In this document: positions 1 to 8,420 of the stretch, one piece after another
Layout: each line of letters opens with the position of its first letter
Numbering within the stretch: position 1 is the stretch's first letter
NCBI GenBank assembly: GCA_028820935.1
Contig: JAPPHZ010000026.1
Location: 1-64,000 of the forward strand
Direction: 5' to 3'
From: a bacterium
GTDB taxonomy: Bacteria > Actinomycetota > Acidimicrobiia > Spongiisociales > Spongiisociaceae
Length of the DNA stretch: 64,000 bases
Made by a program: the position numbers and the translations under genes
Notes under the pieces: generated by a model
The model's database searches: none
Told to the model about the DNA's origin: nothing
What the model saw: only the letters and a program-made list of their open reading frames with translations

Positions 1-776
1 GTCTGGCGCTCGTAGCAGAACGTGTCCATGTCCCGGACGATCGGGTAGCCGATCTCGCTGTTCGTGGCCGACAGGATCTCGAGCGGGCCGACGTCGATCA
101 TCTGGTGGACGGCGGGAGTCAGGGGGATGGAGGCGCCCGCCATCCGTGCCAGGCGGGGAGACCAGACGCCACACGCGATCACCACGTACTCGCAGGCGAT
201 CCTTCCCTTGTTGGTGACCACCGCGCTGATCCGGCCCCGATCCGTCTCGATGTCCAGGACCTCGGTCACGGGATGTACCGACAGGGCGCCCAGTTGCTGG
301 GCGTACTCCCGCATGAGGGTTCCTGCCCGCAACGAGTCCACCACGGACACGGAGGGCGAGAACCAGCCACCCAGGACCACGTCGACGTCGATGAAAGGTA
401 CGAGCTCCTCGATCTCCTCCCGGGTCACCAGCCGGCTGTCGATGTCCCAGGACTTGGCCGAGGTCATGCGGCGGTTCAGTTCGTGCAAGCGGGCTTCCGT
501 CCTGGCGACCTCCAGACCTCCCGAGGTGACACTCACACCCATCTCCTCGTACTGTTCCTGGCTGTCGAGGGTGAGGTGGGCCATCTCCTTGTTGTGGTCC
601 ACCGGGTAGATGAAGTTGGAGGCATGGCCGGTGGAACCTCCCGGGTTGGGGAGGGGGCCCTTGTCGAGCTGGACGATATCGCGCCAGCCGAGCGCGGCGA
701 GGTGCTTGACCACGGAGTTCCCGACGATTCCGGCGCCGATCACTACCACCTGGGCACTGGACGGGAAGTCGCTCAT
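1..776 (-). CDS. FAD-dependent oxidoreductase, dimethylglycine/sarcosine dehydrogenase-like (partial, 3' end outside window)
   Basis: I translated this frame directly from the minus strand. It starts at ATG 774-776 and stays open to the window edge, giving about 258 residues. The N-terminus carries a Rossmann dinucleotide motif, VVVIGAGIVGNS, at residues 8-19, then a substrate-domain region typical of the DAO superfamily (STGHASN, residues 45-51). This is the N-terminal half of DMGDH/SARDH-type enzymes, which oxidatively demethylate N-methylated glycines and often pass formaldehyde to THF through a C-terminal GcvT domain. That domain, if present, lies beyond the edge. The gene is a second paralogue of the flavoprotein at 2282-4738 and has its own promoter region containing a tandem operator (810-844). 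The exact substrate is not determinable. Confidence 0.85.
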   Translation of the reverse strand, partial: MSDFPSSAQVVVIGAGIVGNSVVKHLAALGWRDIVQLDKGPLPNPGGSTGHASNFIYPVDHNKEMAHLTLDSQEQYEEMGVSVTSGGLEVARTEARLHELNRRMTSAKSWDIDSRLVTREEIEELVPFIDVDVVLGGWFSPSVSVVDSLRAGTLMREYAQQLGALSVHPVTEVLDIETDRGRISAVVTNKGRIACEYVVIACGVWSPRLARMAGASIPLTPAVHQMIDVGPLEILSATNSEIGYPIVRDMDTFCYERQ

Positions 777-809
777 TTCGTGCCTCCTCTGCCTTCCCCG
801 GCCCTTCCG

Positions 810-844
810 GTTCCACGATGCGGAACCTTCTTACGATACGGAAC
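810..844 (-). promoter_or_regulatory. Tandem 17-bp operator upstream of the left-edge flavoprotein gene
   Basis: Read on the minus strand, two 17-bp sites lie 18 bp apart: GTTCCGTATCGTAAGAA (844-828) and GTTCCGCATCGTGGAAC (826-810). The second is nearly palindromic, with GTTCC and GGAAC arms. A -10-like TAGAAT (851-846) ends two bases before the first site. The same arrangement occurs in front of the corrinoid operon at 6926-6966. The position over the likely transcription start suggests repression, but this is inferred and the regulator is unknown. Confidence 0.55.
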
Positions 845-950
845 GATTCTATCTATCCGGCGCGGGCTTTGCTCATCCGATCAGGAGGGTGAGCAGCGGT
901 CGGGACCGCACCCGGAGGCGGCCCGGGACGGGAGGCTTCGCACTCGGGAG

Positions 951-2285
951 TCATCCGGAGCTCCCGGTTCCCGGCACGGCCCTGCCTTGGCCGGCAGCCG
1001 GTTCACGGCAGGCGCGGTCCAGGGCCTGGGCGGTCGTCTCGAAGTGGTCATCCGAGTGGGCCGGGCTGACGAAGCGTCGCAGTCCGGGTATCACGTTGAT
1101 CCCGTTGGCGAGCAGCGCCCGGTCGAGTCGGAGGTTGGCGGCCTGGTCGGAGGCCAGCAGGTCGGCGTAGCGTTCCGGTTGTCGGTCGATGTGGAGGATC
1201 TGCCAGAGGGAGCCGGCTGTCGCCACCAGGGCCGGGCGGCCGTGTTCGGCGAGCACCTGGGTCAGCCGGCTTGACAGGCGCCGGGTCCGATCCGCCAGGT
1301 CTTCGTAGAAGCCCGGTCGGCGGAGTACTTCGAGGGTGGCCAGCCCGGCCGCCGCCGCCAGGGGATTGCCGTGGAAGGTCCCCGACGTGTACACGTAGCG
1401 AGGAGTCCCCTTGAGGCGGGGGTTGGTCCGGTCAACCACGTCCGCCCGGCCGGCAACGCATGACAGCGTCCCGCCTCCTCCGATGATCTTGCCGAAAGCC
1501 GCCAGGTCGGGCGTCACGCCGAAGTAGCCCTGCGCGCCGCCGTAGGACAGGCGGAAGCCGGTTACCACCTCGTCGAAGATCAGCAGCAGCCCGTGGCGGT
1601 CACAGAAGCTCCGCAGCCCTTCGAGAAACCCGGGCAGGGGCCGGATGATGCGCTGGACCGGCTCGGCGATGATCCCCGCGACCCGGTCCGCTACCGGGGT
1701 GACCAGCCGATCGAGAGCCTCCAGGTCGTTGTACGGGACCACCATCACGGTATCCCTTACCGCACCCGGGGTTCCGGCGGTGAACGGTTTGCCGGTCGGG
1801 TAGTCGGCCGCGGTCGGGGCGGCGACCGCGATACCCGCGTAGTCGTGGTTGCCGTGGAACCCGCCCTCGAATTTGACGATCAGGTCGCGGCCGGTGACAG
1901 CCCTGGCCATCCGCAGCGAGTAGGCCGTGGCCTCCGAGCCGGTGGTGGCGAAGACTATGCGCTCGGCGCACGGAATCGCGTCCACCAGTTGAGCGGCCAG
2001 TTCGATCGCCACGTCGGTCAGGGCTCCGTACTGGTGCATGGTCCGACCGGCCTGGCTGACGACGGCATCCACCACGGCAGGATGCTGGTGCCCCAGGATG
2101 AGCGCCCCCGCGCCCATCACGTAGTCCAGGTAGCGGTTGCCGTCCGTGTCGGTTATGTGGGCGCCCGACGCGGACGCCACGGTGAAACGAGGCCCCACCA
2201 CGTTCGCATTGGCACCCAGCGCTCCGCCGGGCAGGAGCGCCTCGGCGCGGGCCGGGTCGGTCGCGGGTCGGTCCCGGGGATTCAT
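951..2285 (-). CDS. Class III aminotransferase (glutamate-1-semialdehyde aminomutase-like)
   Basis: This is a PLP enzyme of about 444 residues. I chose ATG 2285 because it overlaps the stop of the upstream flavoprotein by an ATGA junction, whereas the frame could open further to 2549. It carries family landmarks: a DTDGNRYLDYVMG segment near residue 45, the PLP-Asp motif IFDEVVTGFR, and AFGKIIGGG with the Schiff-base lysine. The sequence resembles glutamate-1-semialdehyde aminomutases, but the context (translationally coupled to a DMGDH-like enzyme, beside Rieske and corrinoid demethylation genes) points to catabolism of an amino or betaine compound, not haem synthesis. The substrate is unknown. 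Confidence 0.85.
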   Translation of the reverse strand: MNPRDRPATDPARAEALLPGGALGANANVVGPRFTVASASGAHITDTDGNRYLDYVMGAGALILGHQHPAVVDAVVSQAGRTMHQYGALTDVAIELAAQLVDAIPCAERIVFATTGSEATAYSLRMARAVTGRDLIVKFEGGFHGNHDYAGIAVAAPTAADYPTGKPFTAGTPGAVRDTVMVVPYNDLEALDRLVTPVADRVAGIIAEPVQRIIRPLPGFLEGLRSFCDRHGLLLIFDEVVTGFRLSYGGAQGYFGVTPDLAAFGKIIGGGGTLSCVAGRADVVDRTNPRLKGTPRYVYTSGTFHGNPLAAAAGLATLEVLRRPGFYEDLADRTRRLSSRLTQVLAEHGRPALVATAGSLWQILHIDRQPERYADLLASDQAANLRLDRALLANGINVIPGLRRFVSPAHSDDHFETTAQALDRACREPAAGQGRAVPGTGSSG

Positions 2286-4738
2286 CGGCGAGGCCTGACC
2301 GCGTCCGGATCCCAGACAGGACCGGGCAGGACGCTCGCCGGAGTCGGGGTGCCCAGCACCAGCACCTCGAGGTCGGTTCCCGGAACGTCGAGCCCGGGAT
2401 CCACGTACGCCCAGGCCAGGCTGCGGCCCGTGGTGTGTCCGTAGCCGGTGGTGGTCACCACCCCGACCCTCCGGTTCCTCATGAAGACGCCCTCCCCGCC
2501 GAGCGGATCCGCATCCGTTACGTCCACGTCCAGCAAAGCTAGCTTCCATCGCGGGCTGCGTATGTTGGCGGCCAAGGCCTCATGACCGACGTAGCCCCGC
2601 TTGGCGGGATCGACGAACCTCATCAGCCCGGCCTCGTAGGCGGTCACCTCCTGGGTCATGTCGCCCGAGACCCGGTAGGCCTTCTCCATGCGCATGGAGT
2701 TGAGGGCCAGGGATCCGAACGCCCCCAAGCCGTGGCCCGCGCCTGACCGGGTCACCGCGTCGAACGCGACCGGCAGGTCCTCCATCGCCACATGGAGTTC
2801 CCATCCGAGTTCCCCTGTGAAGGACAACCGGAGCGCGAGGGCCCGTGCCCCGGCGATCTCCATGGAGCGCGCCGACAGCCACCCCCCGCCGGCGTTGGAA
2901 AGGTCGGCATTGGTGAGCGGTTGCAGCACATCGCGACTGCGGGGTCCTGCCACTCCCAGCACGCCCAGTTCGCGGGAGCGGTTGGTGATGCGCACTCGTT
3001 CCGGTCCACGGGGTCCGAGCCCGCGTCCCCGCCTGCCGTCGAGAACGTGGGAGCCCATCCAGTCGAGGAACCGGAGTTCGCCGGCTGCGGCGCCCACCAG
3101 GTAGAAGCGATCATCGGCGAGGCGGGCAGCGGTGAACTCGGCCTCGACCATCCCGTGTTCGGTGAGCATGTACACCAGGCCGATCCGGCCCAGCTCAGGC
3201 AGGTGGCCTGGCGTGAGGCGGTCCAGGAATGCGGCCGAATCCGCGCCCGATACCTCGAACTTGGAGAAAGCAGTCAGGTCGGCCACTCCGGCCCGTTCCC
3301 TCACCGCCTTCACCTCCGCGGCAACCGGCCCGAACCAACGAGCCCTCCGGAAGGAGTGATGATGCCGGGCCGGGGATCCTTCGGGGGAGAACCACCGGGG
3401 CCGTTCCCACCCGAAGACCTCCTCGAACACGGCGCCCCGCCGAGCCATCCTGTCATGCACGGTGGAGGTCTGGTGCGGGCGTCCGGCGGGGCGGTCGAGG
3501 TCGGGAAACGGAACCTCGTGGCGCAGCAGGTAGTCCTCGTGGGCTTTGGTCCGGTTGTAGGCCGGCGTGGCGAAGAGGCCGAACCGGGAGGGCTCGAAGG
3601 CGCGCAGGTTGATGGTGGGGGCGCCCCGCACCATCCAGGTGGCGAGTTGGCGGGTAGCGCCCGGACCCCACGAGATGCCGACCTGCACCCCGGTGCAGTA
3701 CCAGTAGTTGGTGAGGCCCGGTGCGGGGCCGATCAGCATGTTGCCGTCGGGCGGATGGGTGATCGCTCCGTGGACCTCCTTCACGATCCCGGCGTCCGCC
3801 AGGACCGGTACCCGCTCGAAGGCGGCCTCGAGCCAGGGCGCCACCCGGTCGTAGTCGGGAGGGAACAGGTGATGGTCCGCCTCCCAGGGAGTGCCGTCCT
3901 CCCACACCGAGCGCGGATCCGCCTTCTCGTAGATACCGATGAGGCCGGCCCGCCTCTCCATCCTGATGTATCCCGACACGTGGGTGTCCTCGCGCAGGAC
4001 CGGCAGTTCCTCGTCCAGGTCGGCGAAGGCCGGCACCTCCTCGGTCACGAAGTACTGGTGGGTCATGGGGATGACCGGCAGGTCTACGGCCGGCCCGGCC
4101 CAGGCCGCCACCTGGCGCGCGTACGTGCCGGCGGCGTTGACCACCTGGTCGCACACATACGATCCGACCTCGGTGTCCACCCTCCAGCGGCCGTCCGGCA
4201 GGGCCACCGTGCCGGTAACCCTGGTGTTACGCCTGATGGTGGCTCCTCTCTGCCGGGCTCCCTCTGCGAAAGCGAACACGGCGCCGGCGGGATCGACATG
4301 ACCGTCATCCGGTGTATGGAGGGCCCCGAGCACGCCGTCGAGATTGCAGAAGGGATGGAGTTCGGCGATCCGTTCCGGGTCGATCAACTCCATGCGGTTT
4401 CCCACCCCACGGCCCACCGAGACCGTGTAGCGCAACCAGTCCAGTTCATCTTCCCGGACAGCGAGCCGCAGCGATCCGGGCTGGTGCCAGCTGACCGGCC
4501 GGCCGGTCTCCGCCTCCAGACCGGCGTACTTGCGGGTTCCGTACCCGGTCATCCATGCCAAGCCGTAACTGGAGGTCGAATGGGTGATCTGGCCGGCGGC
4601 GTGCCACGTGGATCCGGAGGCCAGTTCGCCCTTCTCGAGCAGCAGGCAGTCGTTCCAACCCTCGACGGCCAGGTGGTAGAGGAGCGATGTGCCCATGATC
4701 CCCCCTCCGATAATGATGGCCCGGGCGTCAGAGTTCAC
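2282..4738 (-). CDS. Dimethylglycine/sarcosine dehydrogenase-like flavoprotein with GcvT domain
   Basis: The product is about 818 residues, the usual size for the DMGDH family. An N-terminal FAD domain has IIIGGGIMGTS at residues 8-18 and a covalent-flavin-type region with STWHAAGQ. A linking FAO_M segment follows, then GCV_T and GCV_T C-terminal barrels from about residue 430 to 810. The FAD half oxidises an N-methyl group; the GcvT half binds THF and captures the one-carbon unit as methylene-THF. I chose GTG 4738 because the next residues lead straight into the FAD motif; the frame is open upstream to 5134, but that stretch lacks protein-like character and overlaps the divergent regulator gene. 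It is the first gene of a two-gene operon with the aminotransferase. Confidence 0.88.
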   Translation of the reverse strand: MNSDARAIIIGGGIMGTSLLYHLAVEGWNDCLLLEKGELASGSTWHAAGQITHSTSSYGLAWMTGYGTRKYAGLEAETGRPVSWHQPGSLRLAVREDELDWLRYTVSVGRGVGNRMELIDPERIAELHPFCNLDGVLGALHTPDDGHVDPAGAVFAFAEGARQRGATIRRNTRVTGTVALPDGRWRVDTEVGSYVCDQVVNAAGTYARQVAAWAGPAVDLPVIPMTHQYFVTEEVPAFADLDEELPVLREDTHVSGYIRMERRAGLIGIYEKADPRSVWEDGTPWEADHHLFPPDYDRVAPWLEAAFERVPVLADAGIVKEVHGAITHPPDGNMLIGPAPGLTNYWYCTGVQVGISWGPGATRQLATWMVRGAPTINLRAFEPSRFGLFATPAYNRTKAHEDYLLRHEVPFPDLDRPAGRPHQTSTVHDRMARRGAVFEEVFGWERPRWFSPEGSPARHHHSFRRARWFGPVAAEVKAVRERAGVADLTAFSKFEVSGADSAAFLDRLTPGHLPELGRIGLVYMLTEHGMVEAEFTAARLADDRFYLVGAAAGELRFLDWMGSHVLDGRRGRGLGPRGPERVRITNRSRELGVLGVAGPRSRDVLQPLTNADLSNAGGGWLSARSMEIAGARALALRLSFTGELGWELHVAMEDLPVAFDAVTRSGAGHGLGAFGSLALNSMRMEKAYRVSGDMTQEVTAYEAGLMRFVDPAKRGYVGHEALAANIRSPRWKLALLDVDVTDADPLGGEGVFMRNRRVGVVTTTGYGHTTGRSLAWAYVDPGLDVPGTDLEVLVLGTPTPASVLPGPVWDPDAVRPRR

Positions 4739-4824
4739 GCATGGCCCCGACGAGGAGCGGTCGCACCGGGACAGGTATGCGGGAGGGGGGAACACCGCGG
4801 GTGAGAACGTGCCGTGAGGCTCCG

Positions 4825-4876
4825 GTCTGGTACGCTTGTATGAGAGAAGATCATGAACCGTACAACTGTACCAGAC
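4825..4876. promoter_or_regulatory. Long inverted repeat spanning the RpiR gene start (candidate operator)
   Basis: The arm GTCTGGTACGCTTGTA (4825-4840) is mirrored by TACAACTGTACCAGAC (4861-4876): 16-bp arms with only the two bases before the terminal block differing. The 20-bp spacer contains the ATG (4853) of the RpiR gene. The right arm itself holds a small palindrome, GTACAACTGTAC. The repeat sits in the divergent gap between the flavoprotein operon and the regulator, so it could be the RpiR operator controlling both; a role in mRNA folding over the start is the alternative. Confidence 0.55.
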
Positions 4877-5764
4877 ACGGCCGCCGGGCTCGACCCGTTG
4901 CTCGAGCATATGAGCGCGGCGATCGGGGACATGGCTCCACAGGTCCGCAAGGCGACTGCCTTCGTGCTCGACCATCCCGACGAGGTCGGGTTTGCCACGG
5001 TGCGGGAGCTGGCGGAACTGGCCGAGGTGCATCCCAACACCCTGGTGCGCATGGCGCGCGTGGTGGGATTCGAGGGCTTCGACGACTTCCGCGAGCGTTT
5101 CCGCAACGAGTTGAGGAGCCGCAGCCCGTTTCACGCCCGGGCCATGTCGCTGCAGTTGATGTCGTCGGGCGAGAGGCTCCCGGCCCTGTATGGGGAGATA
5201 GCCGCGGTCACGCTACGGAACCTGGAGCGGATGTTCACCGGCACCTCTGCTGCGGAGATGCAGGCGATCGCCGACCACATCGTCAGTTCCCGGCGTACTT
5301 ACGTCATCGGTGTGGGCGCCAACTACGCCCTGGCCCACAACTTCGCCTACCTGGCCGGGATGGCCCTGGACAACGTGGTGGCGGTTCCGGGTGGCGGGAA
5401 CGTGCCGATGGACGGCATCGTCAAAGCGGGGCATGCAGACGTGGTGATCGCCATGACCTTCGCCCCCTACCGGGTGGAAGTGGTGGAGGCGACCGGCGCC
5501 GCCCGGCGGCAGGGCGCCCGGGTGGTTGCGATCACGGACAGCCACGGCTCTCCCATCGCGGTGGGCGCCGACCATCTGATCCTCGCTCCGAGCGACACAC
5601 CGCAGTTCTTCCCCTCCACCCTGGCGGCGGCCGCCGCCCTCGAGACGCTGGTGTCGTTCATCGTGGCCGACGCCCCACCGGACGTGGTGGCGGCCGTAGA
5701 CCTCATGCATCAACGCCGATACGATCTCGGTGTCTACTGGAAGCCGGACCGTGGGAACCACTGA
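4853..5764 (+). CDS. MurR/RpiR-family transcriptional regulator
   Basis: The product is a 303-residue protein with the standard two-domain layout. An N-terminal HTH_6 domain covers about residues 10-85 (helices around FATVRELAELAEVHPNTLVRMARVVGF). A C-terminal SIS sugar-isomerase-type domain covers about residues 115-260 (YVIGVGANYALAHNFAYL, VVIAMTFAPYRVEVVEA). In this family the SIS domain binds a phosphosugar or other small effector. The gene diverges from the flavoprotein-aminotransferase operon and overlaps the Rieske gene, so it probably controls demethylation genes. The effector is unknown; a non-sugar ligand is possible given the neighbours. Confidence 0.9.
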   Translation: MNRTTVPDTAAGLDPLLEHMSAAIGDMAPQVRKATAFVLDHPDEVGFATVRELAELAEVHPNTLVRMARVVGFEGFDDFRERFRNELRSRSPFHARAMSLQLMSSGERLPALYGEIAAVTLRNLERMFTGTSAAEMQAIADHIVSSRRTYVIGVGANYALAHNFAYLAGMALDNVVAVPGGGNVPMDGIVKAGHADVVIAMTFAPYRVEVVEATGAARRQGARVVAITDSHGSPIAVGADHLILAPSDTPQFFPSTLAAAAALETLVSFIVADAPPDVVAAVDLMHQRRYDLGVYWKPDRGNH

Positions 5765-6851
5765 GAGCTCCGCCTACACCCGACCCCAGCGGGTCATGGA
5801 TCCGTCCGTGTACCTGGATGAGGACCTGTTCGACCGCGAGCAGCGCAGCCTGCTGTCGTCCACCTGGCAGTATGCCTGCCATAGGTCGGAGCTCGGCAGG
5901 CCGGGGAGCTACATCACGTTCGAGGTCGCCGGGGAGCCGCTCTTCACGGTCAGCGACCGCGAGGGGGCGATCCGCACCTTCTACAACGTCTGCATGCACC
6001 GCGGCCATCGCCTGGTACAGGGCAGCGGCGTCCGCCCGAAGCTGGTCTGCCCCTATCACGCGTGGACCTACCGCTTGGACGGGCGCCTCGACCATGCCCC
6101 CCACGCCGAAGGACGTCCCGGATTCGATCCGGATGGAATATGCCTGACCGAGGTTGCGACGGAGGACCTGTGGGGCTTCCTCTTCGTGAACCTGGACGGC
6201 GATGCGCCTCCCATGGAGGCCCTCTATCCCGGCGTTCGAGAGGCGATCCGCGAGTTCCTTCCCTCCATCGGACGGATGAGGCCGATCGAGCGCCGCTGGT
6301 TCACCGCCGAGTCGAACTGGAAGGTGGCGATCGAGAACTACAACGAGTGCTACCACTGCCGGACCGCGCATCCATCCTTCTCCAGGGGAGTGGTCCTCCC
6401 GAAGACCTACACGATCCGGCCTGTCGGACAATCCCTCCAGCACCGCGCCGAGAGTTCTCCCGAGCAGTATTACGAGATCGACCACGAGGCCTCGCCCCAC
6501 GCCGCCGACTACCGCGCCTTCTACCTGTGGCCGCTCTTCTCCTTCCAGATCTACCCGGGCCCGGTTCTCAATACCTTCTGCTGGCGGCCCGAGTCGGTGG
6601 ATCGGACTCCCTTCTTCCGCGAGTGGTTCAGCCTTGACGGCGAGGACTCACCAACCGTCCGGCAGGTGGCTGACGAGGACGCCCGCACGACGGTGGCGGA
6701 GGACCTGGCCCTGATGCGGTCGGTGCAGGGTGGTCTTTCGAGCCGGGGTTATCGCCCCGGACCGCTGGTCATCGATCCCGAGATGGGACTCAACAGCGAG
6801 CACACCGTGGCCGCGATCAAGGCCTGGTACATGGAGGCCATGGGTAGTTAG
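5730..6851 (+). CDS. Rieske non-haem iron oxygenase alpha subunit (betaine demethylase-like)
   Basis: The 373-residue protein has a Rieske [2Fe-2S] motif C88-x-H90...C107-x2-H110 (CMHRGH, CPYHAW) and a mononuclear-iron site in ENYNECYHCRTAHP with H209 and H214. This is the layout of the GbcA / stachydrine demethylase / carnitine monooxygenase branch of ring-hydroxylating oxygenases, which remove methyl groups from quaternary amines with O2 and release formaldehyde. The start at 5730 overlaps the regulator by 35 bp; GTG 5751 is an alternative. No ferredoxin reductase partner (GbcB type) is visible in the window. The amine specificity is inferred from neighbouring DMGDH-like and corrinoid genes. 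Confidence 0.87.
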   Translation: MSTGSRTVGTTESSAYTRPQRVMDPSVYLDEDLFDREQRSLLSSTWQYACHRSELGRPGSYITFEVAGEPLFTVSDREGAIRTFYNVCMHRGHRLVQGSGVRPKLVCPYHAWTYRLDGRLDHAPHAEGRPGFDPDGICLTEVATEDLWGFLFVNLDGDAPPMEALYPGVREAIREFLPSIGRMRPIERRWFTAESNWKVAIENYNECYHCRTAHPSFSRGVVLPKTYTIRPVGQSLQHRAESSPEQYYEIDHEASPHAADYRAFYLWPLFSFQIYPGPVLNTFCWRPESVDRTPFFREWFSLDGEDSPTVRQVADEDARTTVAEDLALMRSVQGGLSSRGYRPGPLVIDPEMGLNSEHTVAAIKAWYMEAMGS

Positions 6852-6925
6852 TTGTAAGTTTTTCGTCGAAGTGGCCGGTGGTACAGAAACCAGGACTATG
6901 TAGCTTGCCGACCTCGATTTTCGGG

Positions 6926-6966
6926 TATGCTGTTCCACGATGTAGGACTGTTCCGCATCATGGGAC
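6926..6966 (+). promoter_or_regulatory. Promoter and tandem operator of the corrinoid methyltransferase operon
   Basis: A -10-like TATGCT (6926-6931) is followed directly by GTTCCACGATGTAGGAC (6932-6948) and GTTCCGCATCATGGGAC (6950-6966), again two 17-bp sites with an 18-bp period. The second site matches the one at 826-810 (minus strand) at 15 of 17 positions. The corrinoid protein start codon is 49 bp downstream. A TTGCCG at 6905-6910 could be the -35, though the 15-bp spacing is short. Confidence 0.55.
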
Positions 6967-7014
6967 AAACACCTGTCGGCTCCCGTTGTCGGGGGAGGGG
7001 TTTTACCTGCTCTC

Positions 7015-7722
7015 ATGGACATGTTCGACGAAGATCTCGACCTCCGCACGCTTCCCGACGACGAGCTCGTCGAGCAGATGCATGACGATCTCTATGACGG
7101 CCTCGCCGAGGAGATCTACGACGGAACCCGGATTCTCCTGGAGCGAGGCTGGTCCGCACCGGAGGTCCTGAACGATGCTCTGGTCGAGGGGATGCGCATC
7201 GTCGGTATCGACTTCCGGGACGGCATCCTGTTCGTCCCCGAGGTGTTGATGGCGGCCAACGCCATGAAGGCCGGGATGGCCGTGTTGAGGCCCCTCCTGG
7301 CGGAGACCGGCGCCGAGACGGTCGGGAAGGTGGTCATCGGGACGGTCAAAGGGGACATCCACGACATCGGCAAGAACCTGGTGGCCATGATGATGGAGGG
7401 CGCCGGGTTCGAGGTCATCGACCTGGGCATCAACACCGACGTGGATGAGTTCATCGACGCCATACTGGAGCACCAGCCCGACATCCTCGGCATGTCGGCC
7501 TTGCTCACCACCACCATGCCCTACATGAAGGTGGTGATCGACACCCTGTCCAACCGCGGCATGCGGGAGGACTACATCGTCATGGTGGGTGGCGCTCCCC
7601 TCAACGAGGAGTTCGGCCTGGCCGTGGGCGCCGACGCCTACTGCCGGGACGCCGCGGTGGCCGCCGAGACCGCCAAGGACCTGGTGGCAAGGAAGCGGAT
7701 CCTCATGAGCGAGCAGGTCTGA
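7015..7722 (+). CDS. Corrinoid (B12-binding) methyl-carrier protein, MtbC/MttC family
   Basis: The 235-residue protein has the helical cap domain of methionine-synthase-type B12 proteins (residues 15-100) and a Rossmann-like cobalamin domain (about 105-225). The cobalt-ligand motif is GDIHDIGKN with H116. Downstream, SALLTTTMPYMK and VMVGGAPLNEEF match the dimethylbenzimidazole-tail binding loops. It should shuttle a methyl group from MttB (11761) to the MtrH-like enzyme (8777). It opens the operon, 49 bp after the tandem operator. Confidence 0.93.
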   Translation: MDMFDEDLDLRTLPDDELVEQMHDDLYDGLAEEIYDGTRILLERGWSAPEVLNDALVEGMRIVGIDFRDGILFVPEVLMAANAMKAGMAVLRPLLAETGAETVGKVVIGTVKGDIHDIGKNLVAMMMEGAGFEVIDLGINTDVDEFIDAILEHQPDILGMSALLTTTMPYMKVVIDTLSNRGMREDYIVMVGGAPLNEEFGLAVGADAYCRDAAVAAETAKDLVARKRILMSEQV

Positions 7723-7723
7723 A

Positions 7724-8392
7724 TTGGTGGCCCGCCACCGGATCTCGAACGGGACCGGGCCGGGAGCGCGCGAACCGATCCGGCCGCCCCGGTTGCTGGT
7801 ACTGGCCTGCGGGGCGCTCGCCTCGGAGATCCTCTACTCCATCAGGCTCAACGGCTGGGACCATGTGTCGCTCGCCTGCCTACCGGCCCGCCTCCACAAC
7901 ACGCCCGACCAGATCGTGCCGGAGTTGGAGGCCCGTCTGCGCTCGGATGCGGCTCGATACGACCGCGTGCTGATCGGATACGCCGACTGCGGAACCGGAG
8001 GCCATCTGGATGCGCTCCTGGAGAAGTGGGAGAACGTGGAGCGCCTCCCCGGCGCCCACTGCTACGAGTTCTATGCCACCTCGCCCGTGTTCCACGATCT
8101 TCACGCAGCGGAGTTGGGCACCTTCTACCTGACCGACTTCCTGACCAGGCACTTCGATCGCCTCGTGTGGCAGTTCCTGGGGCTCGACCGCTACCCGCAG
8201 CTTCGCGACATGTACTTCGGGAACTACCGCAAGCTGGTGTACCTGGCCCAGTTCGACCGTCCGGAACTGCGCACGAAGGCCGAGGAGGCCGCCCGCAGGC
8301 TGGGGCTCGAGTACCAGCACCAGCCGGTGGGATTGGGCGAGCTGGCAACGAGTCTGGAGACCTTCGTCTCCTGGCCCGCCGCTTTGTCATGA
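7724..8392 (+). CDS. DUF1638 domain protein
   Basis: The 222-residue protein starts at TTG 7724 or GTG 7727, one or a few bases after the corrinoid gene stop, which implies translational coupling. The DUF1638 core has VLACGALASEIL near residue 30, YADCGTGGHLDALL near residue 85 and a Tyr/Phe-rich stretch (HCYEFYATSPVF). The biochemical role is unknown; the family is known mainly from its neighbourhood with corrinoid methyltransferases. The conserved cysteines would suit a metal- or cofactor-handling accessory, but that is inference. Confidence 0.85.
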   Translation: MVARHRISNGTGPGAREPIRPPRLLVLACGALASEILYSIRLNGWDHVSLACLPARLHNTPDQIVPELEARLRSDAARYDRVLIGYADCGTGGHLDALLEKWENVERLPGAHCYEFYATSPVFHDLHAAELGTFYLTDFLTRHFDRLVWQFLGLDRYPQLRDMYFGNYRKLVYLAQFDRPELRTKAEEAARRLGLEYQHQPVGLGELATSLETFVSWPAALS

Positions 8393-8420
8393 TGGCGCAT
8401 CGCGCCGGCCGGAGCCGGTC

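Noticed and set aside
1-777. Open frames on the plus strand from 64 to 1274
   Set aside because: They are antisense to the flavoprotein and aminotransferase genes and lack protein-like sequence.
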